A DNA stretch of 64,000 bases from Plantago major (Eukaryota; Streptophyta; Magnoliopsida; Lamiales; Plantaginaceae). Location: positions 3,837,212 through 3,901,211 of the forward strand of contig CM048841.1 of NCBI GenBank assembly GCA_026545765.1, given 5' to 3'. The translations under genes were made by a program, and so were the position numbers. The first letter of the stretch is position 1. The number at the start of each line of letters is the position of its first letter. The notes under the pieces were generated by a model. The model saw only the letters and a list, made by a program, of their open reading frames with translations. It was not told the DNA's origin and did not search any database. Shown piece after piece: positions 46,070-58,600 of this stretch.

Positions 46070-48944
46070 TTAAGTACGACTAACTAGCTCATCATCTTCA
46101 TCTAATGCTTGCAAGCACTCGTGGGGGTTGGAGTAAAAATAGTCCTCCTCTTTTGGTCTCTCTGGAATCACCACTCTTTTGGTTGGATTCCCCATTCGTT
46201 CAGCATGGACATGCTTAACCGCACCAGAGAACTCATCCCAAGTCAGCGAACCAGAGTTATATCTGTCTATTAAATCAACTAGCAGTCTCCTGTCCAGTAA
46301 AATTGTTTTCTTGTATCCAAGATATCTGTAAACAAGACAAGTTAAAGAAAGTTATAGCAAAACGGCAATTTTACTTCTAAGACAATCAGTAACAAGTGTA
46401 GAGCTGACACAGATTCACTAACAGGCACGGAATTATATCATACGAATGATCATAAAAACTTTAAGCTAGCTATAACGGTGTGTTATCCCCAACATTTTAA
46501 CTGATAGACTACACACCTGATGCTTCCTCACAATTGAATATTCAAATACTTAATTTGGACACATGACAGTCTCATTTCACAGCACTGATCTACATGTAGA
46601 CCCGTAGATGATATGCATGTAAGTGCAATCGCTTTAATGTTTTTTTAACAAACAAATGTACCAAAATAACACCTTCAGGGGCAGGTGCAAGAGCTTCTTA
46701 TTTAGTGCACATTATTGACCATTAAAACACATGGCAGTAATTTGCACTCCACAAGTACGAGGATGTTATGAGTCATAGGTGTTAAAGGTTTGAGACCTTT
46801 ATCCCTATCAATCTACTCTGCTCTCCGATGTTTAAGATGCAAAGTACACAATTTTTAATGATCAGTACCTCCGATGACCTTCAACGACTTTAGCCATGTT
46901 TCCGTCGTATGTAGGAACAAAGATATCACTCTCCAGTGAAACAAGATAATCCAGTGCTGCCATTTGAGATGAATGATTTTGGAAGAACCTTAGATCGGAA
47001 GGCTCCAACAAAGTCTCTTTTCTGACCTGTTTTTCCACATAAAAGAAATCCAATAAGTATGAGAAAGAGAACCAACACCTATGAAACACTAAGATGCATA
47101 GCCTATGGTTTATTATTTACTAACCAAATTTGGATAAGAAGCTGAAAGGCTAGAGAGTCGTCTCTGTCCCCCATATATCTCTCCGGCGGCAATATAAATC
47201 TGGATATTACGATCAATATCCAGCGCTCGTAGTGTGAGTGCAGTTTCCTCGGGTGTCAAAGGGCATAGACCCTCTTTCCTTTTCATATCCGAATCTATGA
47301 CCTTCTCTTTCCACCAGGGGTAAGCATATCTAAGGATAATCCACATATAAATATTAACGACCAAAAAAAGGAAAAAAAAAAAAAGAAAAGAAAAGAAAAG
47401 GGAACATGCCAAACTTAACCTGCGACTAAATATAGTAGAAAACAAGCGCTTACCTCATTCTCGTCAACTCTTCCACCTCTTCTGCATTGCAGCCCTGCGT
47501 ACAACCAGAAAAGGCCAACATGTCCATTTCATATCTGAGATGGAGTACCAAGAAAGGACCATTCTGCCTGAGTATTTTGATAACTTTCCGGCCCAGCACT
47601 TCTATCTGGGAAGTAAATCTCAAAGCACTAAAATTTACTCGGCACCGTAGCCTTTGAATCTCCAAGGGCTGAGCATTATTGGCAAGCCGACTATCTGTTC
47701 GGTTCAAATGAACAACTTTATATTTCTGAACGAGAGAAAGAACCTGAATTTGGAAAGGATCAAAGTATTAGTAAAACATGTCGTTCGTGGAGAATACAAA
47801 AGAAAAAAATCAGAGCAATAGAATGCTCAGAAGTCTTCTAACCTGAGTTTGATAGTAAGAGATATCAGACCAACTAATGGGAGCCATTGTATAGATTAAC
47901 CCAAGCTCCACTCTCCTCTTCACCCTCGGAGGTAGCTCCTTGAGTATCCGAACCTCATCTCTTAACGACGATATAAAATTATCTACATCAAATATGTCTT
48001 GGAATTCACTGCACGACATAAGCGAAACCATCAGGCAACATTTCACAGCATTTTCTACTTCAATTTCTACGATTCAACAGCGAAAACAGACCTAGGATCA
48101 TTCCAAAAGGACATCTTGTCAAGTTCGGGCACTATTAACGTAACATTCATATATCTTGCAATAGCAACCATGTCACATATCTGCAGCCAAACCAGCAAGT
48201 CAATCAACCACCCGATTGGGCCAATCGCTAAACTAAAATGCAGTAAATCTAACAAGGAGAAAGAAGCTACCGCCGCTCGCATCTGATTAAGCCCTCCATT
48301 ACAAGAAACCATCAAGTAACCATTGTTCCTGTATACCCCTAAACATGATTCATCATATCATTAGAGCACTTCATGTAAAATATAAGCTAGCAAAACAATA
48401 TGTACTTTTAACCTATGTTACCCGGACTCGATACGGGTGTGTATCCAGGAGTCGGACACGGCTATTTCAAGAAACAAAACTCATTTTTAGCCTAAAATGA
48501 ACTGTCGCATACCCAACTGTCGAGTGTCCGACACAAGTATGCAAGGGGAATTGAAGAGTCCGGGTAACATAGCTTTTAACTAACATCCAAAATCAAATTT
48601 CAAACAGCAGATTATGACCAAGAAGCAAAATGATAAAATCCAAAATCAAATTTTCACTTGCAGGACAGAAAAGACTCACTCTTGGGAGGCAGAACACGAG
48701 GTGGAGGCTCTAAAAACTCAATAAGAGAACTGGAAGACTCATGAGTAAAGCAAGAAGGCCAACCCTTCAAGACTCTAGGACCCCAAGTTTCACTCAATGC
48801 AGTTAACTGAACCAAGCAAGTCCAGAGCAAAATCGAAGTGGTAGCTCGGATAATCCACAGCTTCATCCTAGGGCGTGAAACCATCCCACTATTCCTCAAC
48901 TTCTCAAATCTATCACCTCCAAACGACGCCGATTTAAGCCCCAT
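46070..48944 (-). CDS. RRT1-like: O-fucosyltransferase-family (GT106) glycosyltransferase, RRT-type, 8 exons, 498 aa
   Basis: These type II Golgi enzymes build cell-wall polysaccharide; RRT members add rhamnose to rhamnogalacturonan I. Exons, 5' to 3': 48680-48944, 48271-48338, 48092-48180, 47843-48008, 47454-47743, 47125-47329, 46869-47026, 46070-46325. All introns are GT-AG and phase is kept throughout. The start is supported by an in-frame stop a few codons upstream. Residues 28-50 form a signal anchor ([19 protein letters not shown]). Family motifs: [18 protein letters not shown] (about 94-111), [12 protein letters not shown] (about 208), [18 protein letters not shown] (about 260-277), [20 protein letters not shown] (about 378-397) and [16 protein letters not shown] near the end. 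The sequence resembles my memory of Arabidopsis RRT1; the donor sugar is inferred. Intron 1 carries a hAT-type MITE. Confidence 0.93.
48413..48572. mobile_element. hAT-type MITE in intron 1 of the RRT-type gene
   Basis: Perfect 17-bp terminal inverted repeats (CTATGTTACCCGGACTC) enclose about 160 bp. The 8-bp duplication CTTTTAAC flanks it at 48405-48412 and 48573-48580, fitting the hAT superfamily. CTATGTT...CGGACTC-ended elements of this type occur in other eudicots as I recall. Spliced out with the intron. Confidence 0.85.
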
Positions 48945-49299
48945 TGTACAGACAGCTTCTGCAAAATGCTACAAATCCATACACAAAATTCAATCCTTCC
49001 CACCGACGGATCAAATCAATGTTCAATACCCAGATTCAATCTCTCAAAATGTGCAATCCCAGTCGAATCTGGCCAAACTTGGCTTTCCCCTAAAAATGCA
49101 AGAAAGAATTGAAATCCAAATTACGCGAGATTTGTGAGAGAGGGAAAAAAGACACGATCTTTAGCGATCCCAGGTCGAAAGAATGAGGTTTGGAGAGAAG
49201 AAACGGAATGGGTCTTTCCCGGCCGGAGATCAAGATTGTGACCGGAGAAGAAAGATTGAATCTTGGAGAGAGAGAGGAGAAGTGTTATTTGTGTCACGA

Positions 49300-51018
49300 A
49301 ATTATAAACTGCTAGCTACTGGTTTTCTTTCTTTGTTTGCTTTCGTTTTTGGTACAAAATACAATTGGTAAGTTGGAGTTGGATGGATGTGTGTGATCAA
49401 TGATGATGATGATGAATATGATGCAATTTACTTCCGAGAATGTAGTAGTAATTTCTTTTTTACTTTTTCACCATTAAGCATTATCCAGTGTGGACATGTT
49501 CACGGTACAGCCCATAATCAATTATTGGCTTTCGTAATGTGATTCGCAAAAATTCTTCCTTCAATTAAGGTGTTAATGATTTGGTGTTAATCATGGTAAC
49601 ATTGATTAAACTGAGCAAGTATATAAAAGATTTGGTTTTCCCAGTATGTAACGCACCAAAATTTCAGTTAAGTGACGTAACATATTAAAGCTTCAGTTAA
49701 GTGTTAAGAGAGTGATTGATGTGGAACTAAAATTCAGAAAACTAGATTAAAAATACTTAAACTTTTACATAACGTAAGGTTTTAATTTTATATCAAGCAT
49801 AAAGGATTAAGAATGATACTCATATCAACAAGGTTTATCTCTTTTTTCTTTCTGAAATACATCCATAAGAACTCCAGATTTAAGCCTGCTTGTTTGGACC
49901 AATTTTAGGATAGATGGTCAACAGGGAATTCTTCCAGTTCGGGCACAAGTGAGAACAAAAGTGCGTGGAAAATAACATGTATTGGTATAGTGGGACCGGC
50001 GTATCGCTCGGGGAGCTGCCCATGAATAAACCGTGATGGCCCAAGGAGTCGGGGCTCAATCGATACACATGGGTTGTAGAAATATCAAAGTGTTTGATTC
50101 CAAACTTGAGTTCAATTTTCTCAACGCAGCTTGCGTTTTTGTGTTAGTAAAACTCAATTCGAGCTGTAAGTCCTATTGTTTAGTAAATCTTGACTTTTTT
50201 TTGTCATTAAACTTTCGCTTACAAGTAAGCTCATTTTATTTTATTTTCAATCTTTTGGCAAAATAAGAATAAATGTACTTATGCTCCTCGGAATTCATTT
50301 GAATGTGCATGACCAAGGCTTGTGGAAAACCCCTCCGCATTTTCAGATCAGTTGTAAAAGATGGGACTGAATTTGGCACACATTAATAAGCTTCCAAATA
50401 ACTAAGCAATCTGTATTTACTTCTATCGTTTCGTGCTCCCAAGTAAACCAGATGACGTATAAGTGTGTTTTATTACCGAGCTCAGTATAAATATTGAGTC
50501 CGGGTTAGATTTAAATGAACCTTATAAACATTGTAAATTTTGGTCCAGAATATTATGATCCAATAAAATTATGAATGATACGGGATTTGTAATTTGCCAC
50601 CACATCCAGCTCAAACCAAGTCAAATTTGAGTGAAGGACAAATTCTCAAGAATATGTGTGGGGACATCCTATGTTGAGCTTCTGTTCGTTGCATACACTG
50701 CACAATTGCAACACCCTATAAATTTTAAACTATCATATAACACACAGGATAAAGTAACATATAGTGGTAACCAACTTTTAAAAAAATAGTAATTAGTTAA
50801 TAAAAGAGAGAAAATCACGTTAACGAGACTTTGTCCCGGACTTTCTACGTAAATGATGACACCACACTTCGAAATTAAAACTGAAGTCGTAAAATTGACA
50901 TATGAGATTTAAATTTTAATCAAATATTATTCTAATTTCGGGTTACATATACTTATAATAAACTAGAATCAATTTATGGTCAAATTCTATTTGAAAAGGT
51001 CAATCGCTACATTAGTAA
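49300..51018. other. Spacer upstream of the RRT-type gene
   Basis: The first part probably contains the promoter and 5' UTR (CT/GA-rich near 49140-49290). Beyond that I see no gene or RNA. A short GC-rich stretch near 49990-50060 (GGCGTATCGCTCGGGGAGCT) is unexplained. Confidence 0.5.
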
Positions 51019-51148
51019 GGCTCTGTTCTTTTCATCTGAAAACTCATTAATTTCAGTTCAGTTCTACTTAGTTGTTTTTTATACAATTCAATTCGATTCC
51101 CATTTAAATTTCGGTTTAGATCGATTACATTTGTAAGAGAACAGAGTA
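51019..51148. mobile_element. Tourist-like MITE, TSD TAA
   Basis: Starts GGCTCTGTTCTTTTCATCTG after TAA and ends AAGAGAACAGAGTA before TAA. The left half matches the reverse complement of the right half of the 22110-22252 copy (CTGAAAACTCATT, CAGTTCAGTT), so both are one family in opposite orientation. Confidence 0.75.
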
Positions 51149-52036
51149 TAAATAAAAATATAGTTATAAAGTTAAATCAAAACAAGAACTTCCTCTATTT
51201 AGAATCAAAGTTATGATTAATTTATTGTTAGACGAGGTTTGAAGGAATCAATAAAAATCAACGAAAACCTTAAGCGGGGACGTAAATATAAAGTTTGATT
51301 TAATACGATAGTAGCATACGACCAATCAATTACATCGACGCCAGCTAATCTGGACGCACGGTGGAGCCCAATGGATGAATGGAATTTAAGTTTGGCCTGA
51401 CACGTGGTAATATGATATCACTCGACATATATGCATGCTCTCACATTTCTATAGGACGCCGACAATTTTCTCATACATACCGTACTTCCTCCGTCCGATT
51501 AATAATTTGTGAATTACTCAAAAATATTATTGATAAAGTCGTAATTGAATGATTAGTATGTGAGCATAATAATAAATAATTGACAAGTGGGGTATAACTT
51601 TTGTTTTATGAGTTAACAAGTTTCTAATACCTTGTTTAAAAAAAAAAAATCCTTGCATGAATTCTCCAACAAGCATGAAAAAATTTAAAACTAAAACATA
51701 ATAATGCGCTCTTAAGCGCCAAGAGCATTAACCAACTTAAAACGTTAATTAATTCAACTGAGTTCGCAAATCAAAGTAAATCGACCATAAATATAAGCAG
51801 GGGTGAATACAGAAAATTATTTCTGGGTTGGCTAATGTTAAGATTGAAGTAGAATGACGAACCAATTTATTTTCGCCATTTTGATTCAACCTTAACATTA
51901 ACCCACCTAGAAAAGATTCGCCCTTACTTTATTTCTATTCAATTTACTTTGATTTGTGAACTCTATTTTATTAAATCTACTCCTCACTATTCACCAACCA
52001 CCAAATCTCACCTCCATTCTTGAGTACTTTAATAAA
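51149..52036. other. Spacer with a partial MITE end
   Basis: ACTTCCTCCGTCCGATTAAT near 51483 looks like one end of a Stowaway-type MITE; I could not find the other end. Otherwise AT-rich without genes. Confidence 0.5.
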
Positions 52037-53020
52037 CACTACAAGAAAACAACTTTTTAATAACAGATAGATCCGTTACTAAATGGATGTCGATCTGTCG
52101 TTAAATTCGTAGCGACGGATAATAAGCCCGTCTCTATTTTTGTCGTCTCTAGCAATTCAGTGACGGATAATTTATCCGTCGCTATTTAGCAATGGAAATT
52201 CGTTGACCAAGGCGTTGTACACTATCCGTCGCTAATTAGGTGTTTTTTTATTTTTTATTTTTAATCCAGAAAAGAATACTCCCGAATTAATTTTTTTTAT
52301 TTTTAATTAGCAGATTTACGCATCGGATAAACCGACAATGATACAATAAATCGACAATTTTATACAATATTCAATATCCAATATTCAATAATACAAAGAA
52401 GAAATTATACAAAATTAATATGAAATCGGACGAATTTCAACGGATCTTGGTGGATCTTGACGAATCAGACGAGACCTTGGTGGATCTTGACGAATTTCAA
52501 CGGATCTTGGTGGATCGGACGAGATCTTGGACGGTGTGAGGTGGTGGAGGCAGTGGTGGTGGTGGCGTGGTGGAGGCAGTGGAAAAAGGGAGGTGGTGGT
52601 GATGGAAGGGAGGTGGTGGTGGTGGAAGGTGGTGGGAGGAGGCAGTGGTGGAGTACAATATGTGGTGGTGTGAGGGCGTGCTGGAAGGGTGGTGGCAGTG
52701 GTGGTGTGAGGGCGTGGTGGAGTGGTGGTGGGAGGGTGGAGGAAGGGAGAAGAGATGGAATGTGTGAGCGATGGAAGATGGAAGGAGGCGTGGTGGTAAT
52801 ATTAGGGTTTCAGCTAATTTAGCGACAGATAACCCTATCCGTCGCTAAATTTTTATTTATTTATTTATTTTTTACTTTGGGTCAACGTAATTAGAGACGG
52901 ATAGATTTATCCGTCTCTAAATTAGACGGATAAATCTATCCGTCTCTAACAGAGACCGATTCGTCGCTATTTAATATCCGTCGCTAAATAGTATTACTAA
53001 TCCACAGTTTTCTTATAGTG
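52037..53020. mobile_element. Non-autonomous CACTA (En/Spm) transposon, 984 bp
   Basis: Ends CACTACAAGAAAAC and GTTTTCTTATAGTG, flanked on both sides by AAA (52034-52036 and 53021-53023), the 3-bp duplication of CACTA elements. Subterminal regions carry many copies of GACGGATAAT/TATCCGTCGC in both orientations, the kind of sites TNPA-like proteins bind in known CACTA elements. The centre (about 52480-52780) is a G-rich GGTGGTGG stretch. A 121-codon open frame over it is low-complexity and not a gene. No transposase is present. Confidence 0.92.
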
Positions 53021-54440
53021 AAATTGGCTCTGTCATTTACTTCAACCATAACATTAGTCCATCCGAAAATAATTTAATTGATCCGCCCTTGACTACATGC
53101 TGCTTCCTTACAAGGAGGGTGAGTTTTCAAAATTTTATGTAAACGACCCTCGTGAACTAATGGATCCTTGTTCGGTATCCTTTAACCTTTAATTAATTGG
53201 TTTAACGGCCTTGGCGTGGTGACTGACTGGCAACCATAGGCAGTAGTCTTACAGTTATGGACAACACCTGTGAGGTCGACTGCTACAATAAATGGTTGTG
53301 ATCATGAGGGTATATGGTCTAATTTTTTCCCAAGGTGACTCTCAGTCGTAGAACACTTTTTGAAAGTGTGGAGCTTTCAAGTGAATAATGTACTAATGTA
53401 ACATGTACACAAAGTCTTGAAAGAGACGTGTATTAGTGAAAGATCTGAAAGACGGATTGATGTTCTTAAGTAGTATATATATAATGTTTTAAATAATATC
53501 AGTAATGTTTTATGAATGTACATTATCATTTTTTTTATGTATATGTACATCACCGATGTTCTTCATTAAACCTCTAATGTTTTTTGATATAACTATAATG
53601 TTTGTCCATCTCTTTTAGTCTCTCCATAAAACCGTCTCTCAGGATACTTACTCTAACATGTATCCTGAACTCTGGATGTACGCATATAAAGGAGAGTTGA
53701 TATTCGGACCCAGTCCAGATTTAAATAAGAAAAACAATTTTTTTTGAATCAAAACCTTTGGCCCAGTGTCAATCCAAACCGCCCTGCGATCCGGCAAGAA
53801 TGCTGAAGGACTATGCTCAGACATCAGATACTCTGTAGCATCGGAAACACAGACATTGCTAATAAACTGCAAGGATCATAGTAGTTCATATGTGATTTCG
53901 ATGATTCCGCTGTTGGTGTGTGATGCAGTGTCAGGGACATAGAAGTGAATGACAAGTAATTTACATACGTCCGTATTGAACCAGACCTATATTGAAACCC
54001 CCTCGGATCAGAGCATCAAAAAATATTATAGAAAAGACACATATCATGATATCAATAACATGGCTCCATGAGTGTAAGAAACAAGTTCGAATTTGCAGGC
54101 AGGTCATATTGTTCGGTTCTCTTCAAATGGCCATTTTCCACAATACTCACCCTGAGAAATATAGGCACATCTTTTGCTCATCTTGCTTGTATTTCTGCGG
54201 AAAGATAGTCCATTGGTTAGAATACATAACAAGTACGGACTTTTAATGACACTAGAGCAACTTTTAGCGTTCAGCTGATTGAGCTCAATATTAGAAACTT
54301 GTTGAAACATTATAGATTTCTAAGATTTTATTTTTCAGATAAAATAAAGCAATGGGATGCTCTAGACTACAAGGATACATTCAAACAAACAGTGATCACC
54401 ACCTATATTTAACAGATAACCAAGTAAACAAATCAAAATT
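53021..54440. other. Spacer without a supported gene
   Basis: A minus-strand open stretch near 53660-53872 follows an acceptor-like CTTGCAG and reads ISNVCVSDATEYLMSEHSPS. I recognise no family and cannot extend it, so it is not called as a gene. The rest is AT-rich. Confidence 0.4.
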
Positions 54441-54445
54441 CCTTT

Positions 54446-54708
54446 CCGGAGTTATTTCGTGTTCTTCTATTTGGTGGATCACACCTACATTCTCCATATA
54501 CCATACTCCAAAGCACTACCAATAATAATGCCAAGTAAAGAGCGAAACAGATTTTGGCATCACCTAATAGAGATATAAACAAGAAAAAAGGTTAGTCATG
54601 TCAAAATCATGTTTCACTCTTTATTGTGCATGATTTTTGTTACTGCAGTTGAGTATGGTATATGGAGAATATATGTGTGATCCACCAGAAGAACCAAACA
54701 TAACACCG
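54446..54708. repeat. Inverted duplication of part of the ZIP-like fragment
   Basis: The left arm (54446-54508) is the reverse complement of the right arm (54651-54708), with shared pieces GAGTATGGTATATGGAGAAT, GTGTGATCCACCA and AGAAGAAC. The right arm is the start of the ZIP-like open frame, so a piece of it was copied in inverted orientation about 145 bases away. A transcript through both would form a hairpin. Confidence 0.75.
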
Positions 54709-54948
54709 TCAAGAAAGTACCCAGAGGCCACGATCACGGCAATATTGTTCACAAGTGCAATTGGTGTCTGTGTTCCTGTATTGTGGTGGGTAATTCCCCG
54801 AGTGAGCCTTGAAGGGAATTTGTTCTTCACCTTCAAGGCTTTCGCAACCGGAGTATTTCTATCCGCGGGTTTCATACACGCTGTCCTGGAGTTTACCGTC
54901 ACTATGACTCGGCACGGGATTTGTTGCAAGTTCAAAATGGAAATATAG
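54637..54948 (+). pseudogene. ZIP metal-transporter fragment
   Basis: An open stretch of about 100 codons resembles the first two membrane helices of ZIP (ZRT/IRT) zinc/iron transporters: AILFTSAIGVCVPVLWWVIP, then FFTFKAFATGVFLSAGFIHA. After the second helix the similarity ends and the frame stops. A TACTGCAG acceptor-like site lies just ahead. The remaining helices and the His-rich loop are absent nearby, so this is a truncated gene copy. Confidence 0.65.
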
Positions 54949-55664
54949 TATCATTACTGAAGTACCACATCTACTGAAGCTAACAAATACTCTAGAAATA
55001 TCTAAAGGACCCCCAAACGCACCCAAAATATTGCTATATAAAGATCCATAGTCATTGTTATTAACATCAGTTTTCTCTCTTTTTTTTTTTTCTCTGTTCT
55101 TTCCCTCCAGCTCTCATCTTCCAGGTAGACCATAATTTAAAACCCATGGACTGTTTACAAGACTACGAGCCCTGTTAAATGAAGAAAACTTGGGCTAGAC
55201 ATATAAGAGCACGGAGAAAGTTTGTGTGGCCCTGAGAAATAGAACTTGCTTTATTATAGCAAGACTAAATAGATTTAGCCGACTGCCTTGTGCAAGACTG
55301 AACACCGAGACCTGATAAGAGTCAGCGGCTTTCCTTTCAATGAACTCTTTTCGAGAGACCAAAAAGGGGTCTAACAAGTTAGCTACAAGGACTGATTTTT
55401 GGATTTGGATTTCTCATACTTTCTGGGCTTTTTTCTTTCTCTTTACAAGAACCATGTGTGCCATTTGAGAAAGCTCCAGGAGACGAAAGAGAAAGCAGAA
55501 AGGATAATAGTTTGACCTTTTAATGGAGTGGGGGCATATGAGGTAATGCAACAAACCGAGGGGGTGTTACTGCATTTCCTATATGCCAAAAGAGGAATGG
55601 GAAAGAGAAAACATGCATAATGGAATCAATTGTAACGAAGAACTGATAGACTTCACTTACCAGG

Positions 55665-58600
55665 CTATATCTTGTCAAAATCATCTTCAAAGCCATCATC
55701 GCCATCATCTGAGAAAGTGAATGTAATGATTCAGCAGAGTATACATATAAGAAATTTCTCATAATCATAAATAATTTCAAGGCTCCTTGTAGTTGGATTA
55801 AACTCATTACACAGGGAGAATATTTCAAAGAGGCTACTACATGTTACACATCGATAAGAGAGATAAAGTGTACTACCTATTGATGAGATAACCATACTAT
55901 CAGCTTCACGGAAAAATTATAACGAAGAAGGTGACTATCCTTAGATTAAAGGAAAAACAAAATAAAAATTGAAAGAGAACAATTGTCTATCAGTTAACTA
56001 GACAATTGTTCTGCTAGTCTCAATTTTCATACAAAGTAATCCTGATTGGAAAGAGAAAGCAAGAGTACATGTTCAAGTTAACTAGACACTTGGATGTGGA
56101 TCAAAAATCTAACTCGGCAAACATGTCGAACGACCACAGTTAAGTCTTCATATGGCATAGTCACTTTATCTATTTTTTAAATTCTTAGTTACCTAGGTAT
56201 AAAGTTGCCAAGCCATACAAAGTAGTCCTGATTGGAAAGAGAAAGTGAGTACTGGTACAAGTAACTAAACACTTGAGGATGTGGGCCAAAAATCTAACTC
56301 AGCAAACATGTCGTCGACCACAGTTAAGGGAATCACCTGATGGGTACATGGTGGAATATAAAGTAGTACAAAGATAACATATAACATACAATCTGAGGAC
56401 TTTTAGTGGATTTGAGATGAAATGTATTTTTGGTGACAGTAGCAACAGTGATCTTTTACGTGATTTGAAACTCTGAATTTCTAGTGCGTTCTGGAACTAG
56501 TTCATTATAAAGTACGAACAGGCCAGGAAACTCATCTTTTCCATCCCAAGCAGAAGAGTTTCGGGCCTACTATCTCCAGCTGGCGAAAAATTAGGCTGGA
56601 CTCTTTAAATTAAATAATATGCAATTTAAAGTGAAGACAAGGTGAAATTTTGTTAACCCCGTTCAATTTTCAGCATTGTCTACTAAAGGAAGATATTTTG
56701 TTGTGTTGGGTCTATTGGCCTGTTTGGTGAAGATTTGTAGTGTCAAGCATAGCATCTGTGGCAAGAAACAACAAAAGTGTAATCCTCCATCATGTCAAAG
56801 ACTAAAGTATCATCCATCAACTATTTGTTATATATCATTATATAAAAAAATAGTTTCACGTGGAGCCTATCATTGAGATTTCACCATTCTGCTACAAGCT
56901 TTGTTGCAATAATTTGTCCTGTAGAGAGACTCTTATCTCTGTTATCAGATCGGACATTAAATAGCTCAACCCAAACCAATTAATGCTACACACCTAAAGT
57001 TGACATGACATCAGCATCCATGTAGATGGCATGAGTACACAGTTATCCATGCTGATGCATGTTTATGAGATAAACCTCATAGATAGTCATCTACATGGAG
57101 ATCCATCCATCTACTATTCATTATGTAAAAGAAAGTTTAACATAAGAGTCAAGTATTGGAACTTCATCACTCTGCTACAAGCTTTGTTGCAAGTAGAGAC
57201 TGTTATCTATGTTATCAGAGCGGGCATTAAATAGCTCAACCAAATCAAGTAAATGCTACACACCCAAAAGTGACATGACACCATGATCCACGTTGATGGC
57301 ATGAGTACAAAATTATCCATGTTGATGAACAAACATCATAGATAGTCCTATGGGGATCGATGGCCTAAGTTACATCTCTCAAAAGATATCCATGCAAGGA
57401 GACAGGAAATACCAAGTACATGGTGCTTAAGGTACATGATCCAACTTCACCACTGCAATTTGCAGTACATTGGGAAGAGCAACCCTTAACTTGAACTATC
57501 AGGGTAAGACCTACTTTAAGAAACTGTCTGATTCCTGGGTGTTCTCTTGAGGCAAGAAGTTTGCTATTTGAGTAGTTGCGCAAATTTAAACTAAGAAATT
57601 GCACACAGATGATATACTGGAGTCATGACTACCATAGGCAAAGACTTGTTAGTCATCACAAGATTATAAGTTCGAAGGGTAACAAGGACAGCTTCAAAGA
57701 GATTGCTTAGAGCCAGAAATCAGAAACACCAGAGAGGAATTGTTACTAAGAGATCCCTCGTCATACTCCGGTAAATAAGAAAAGCAAACAGAAAAACAGC
57801 TGAACTCAGTAAGTTCACAAAGTAGGCAGAAAAGTTCAATGTTCTATTGTATACCTGGACCACCATCACCACCATCACTGTCCTCATCCCCAAGAAGAAA
57901 TACATCCAAATCTTGATCGGAAGTTGCAGATTTTGCATTCTTGTTTTGCTGTTTCGGGACTACATTTTCTGAAGATATTCCACCTGGTGCATTTTCTTTG
58001 ATCTCAGTATCATTCACCTTCTCAGCAGATTTCAGCTTTACATCTTCCATGTAACGTTTTTCATATCTAGAATAGAATAATAAAGTAGATGTAATCATTC
58101 TGACATACTTCACCAAGACACCATATATAAACAAACCGAAATAGCATACATGTGTGTGCCGCATATCATATCTACGAAAAACAGGGCAGACGAATCTTTT
58201 AGTATTTTCAGAACACCATCCTAATATTTATGATCCGATATTAATACAGTATAAAAAAACAACAACTCAAGAGTCAAGAGTGCAGGGTTCCTATAGGTTA
58301 TACAAGTAAAATAGAGAACATGTAAAGTATGTACTAAAACTCTTACACTGTTAATTAGCCTTCCTTATAATTGGAAATGCAGGAAAATGAATGATGGATA
58401 AACATTTCACAACTTGCTACAAAAGAATATTAAAAATATCAGGAGCACAGGCTGAAGCAGAAACCAAGAGGTCAAACTGGGAAAAACATTGTAGTGATTC
58501 CAAAGAGTTGGTATGCATAATAATAATTTGAAACATTTAGTATGGTTTCTAATTAATCTATTCCACATATTCTTTCACTATACACATGAGAACACTTTCA

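Noticed and set aside
52457-52822. 121-codon Gly/Val/Trp-rich open frame
   Set aside because: It translates the GGTGGTGG-rich centre of the CACTA element; low complexity, no gene structure.
53648-53872. Minus-strand 74-codon open frame after an acceptor-like CTTGCAG
   Set aside because: No family resemblance and no neighbouring exon to join; kept only as a note in the spacer entry.
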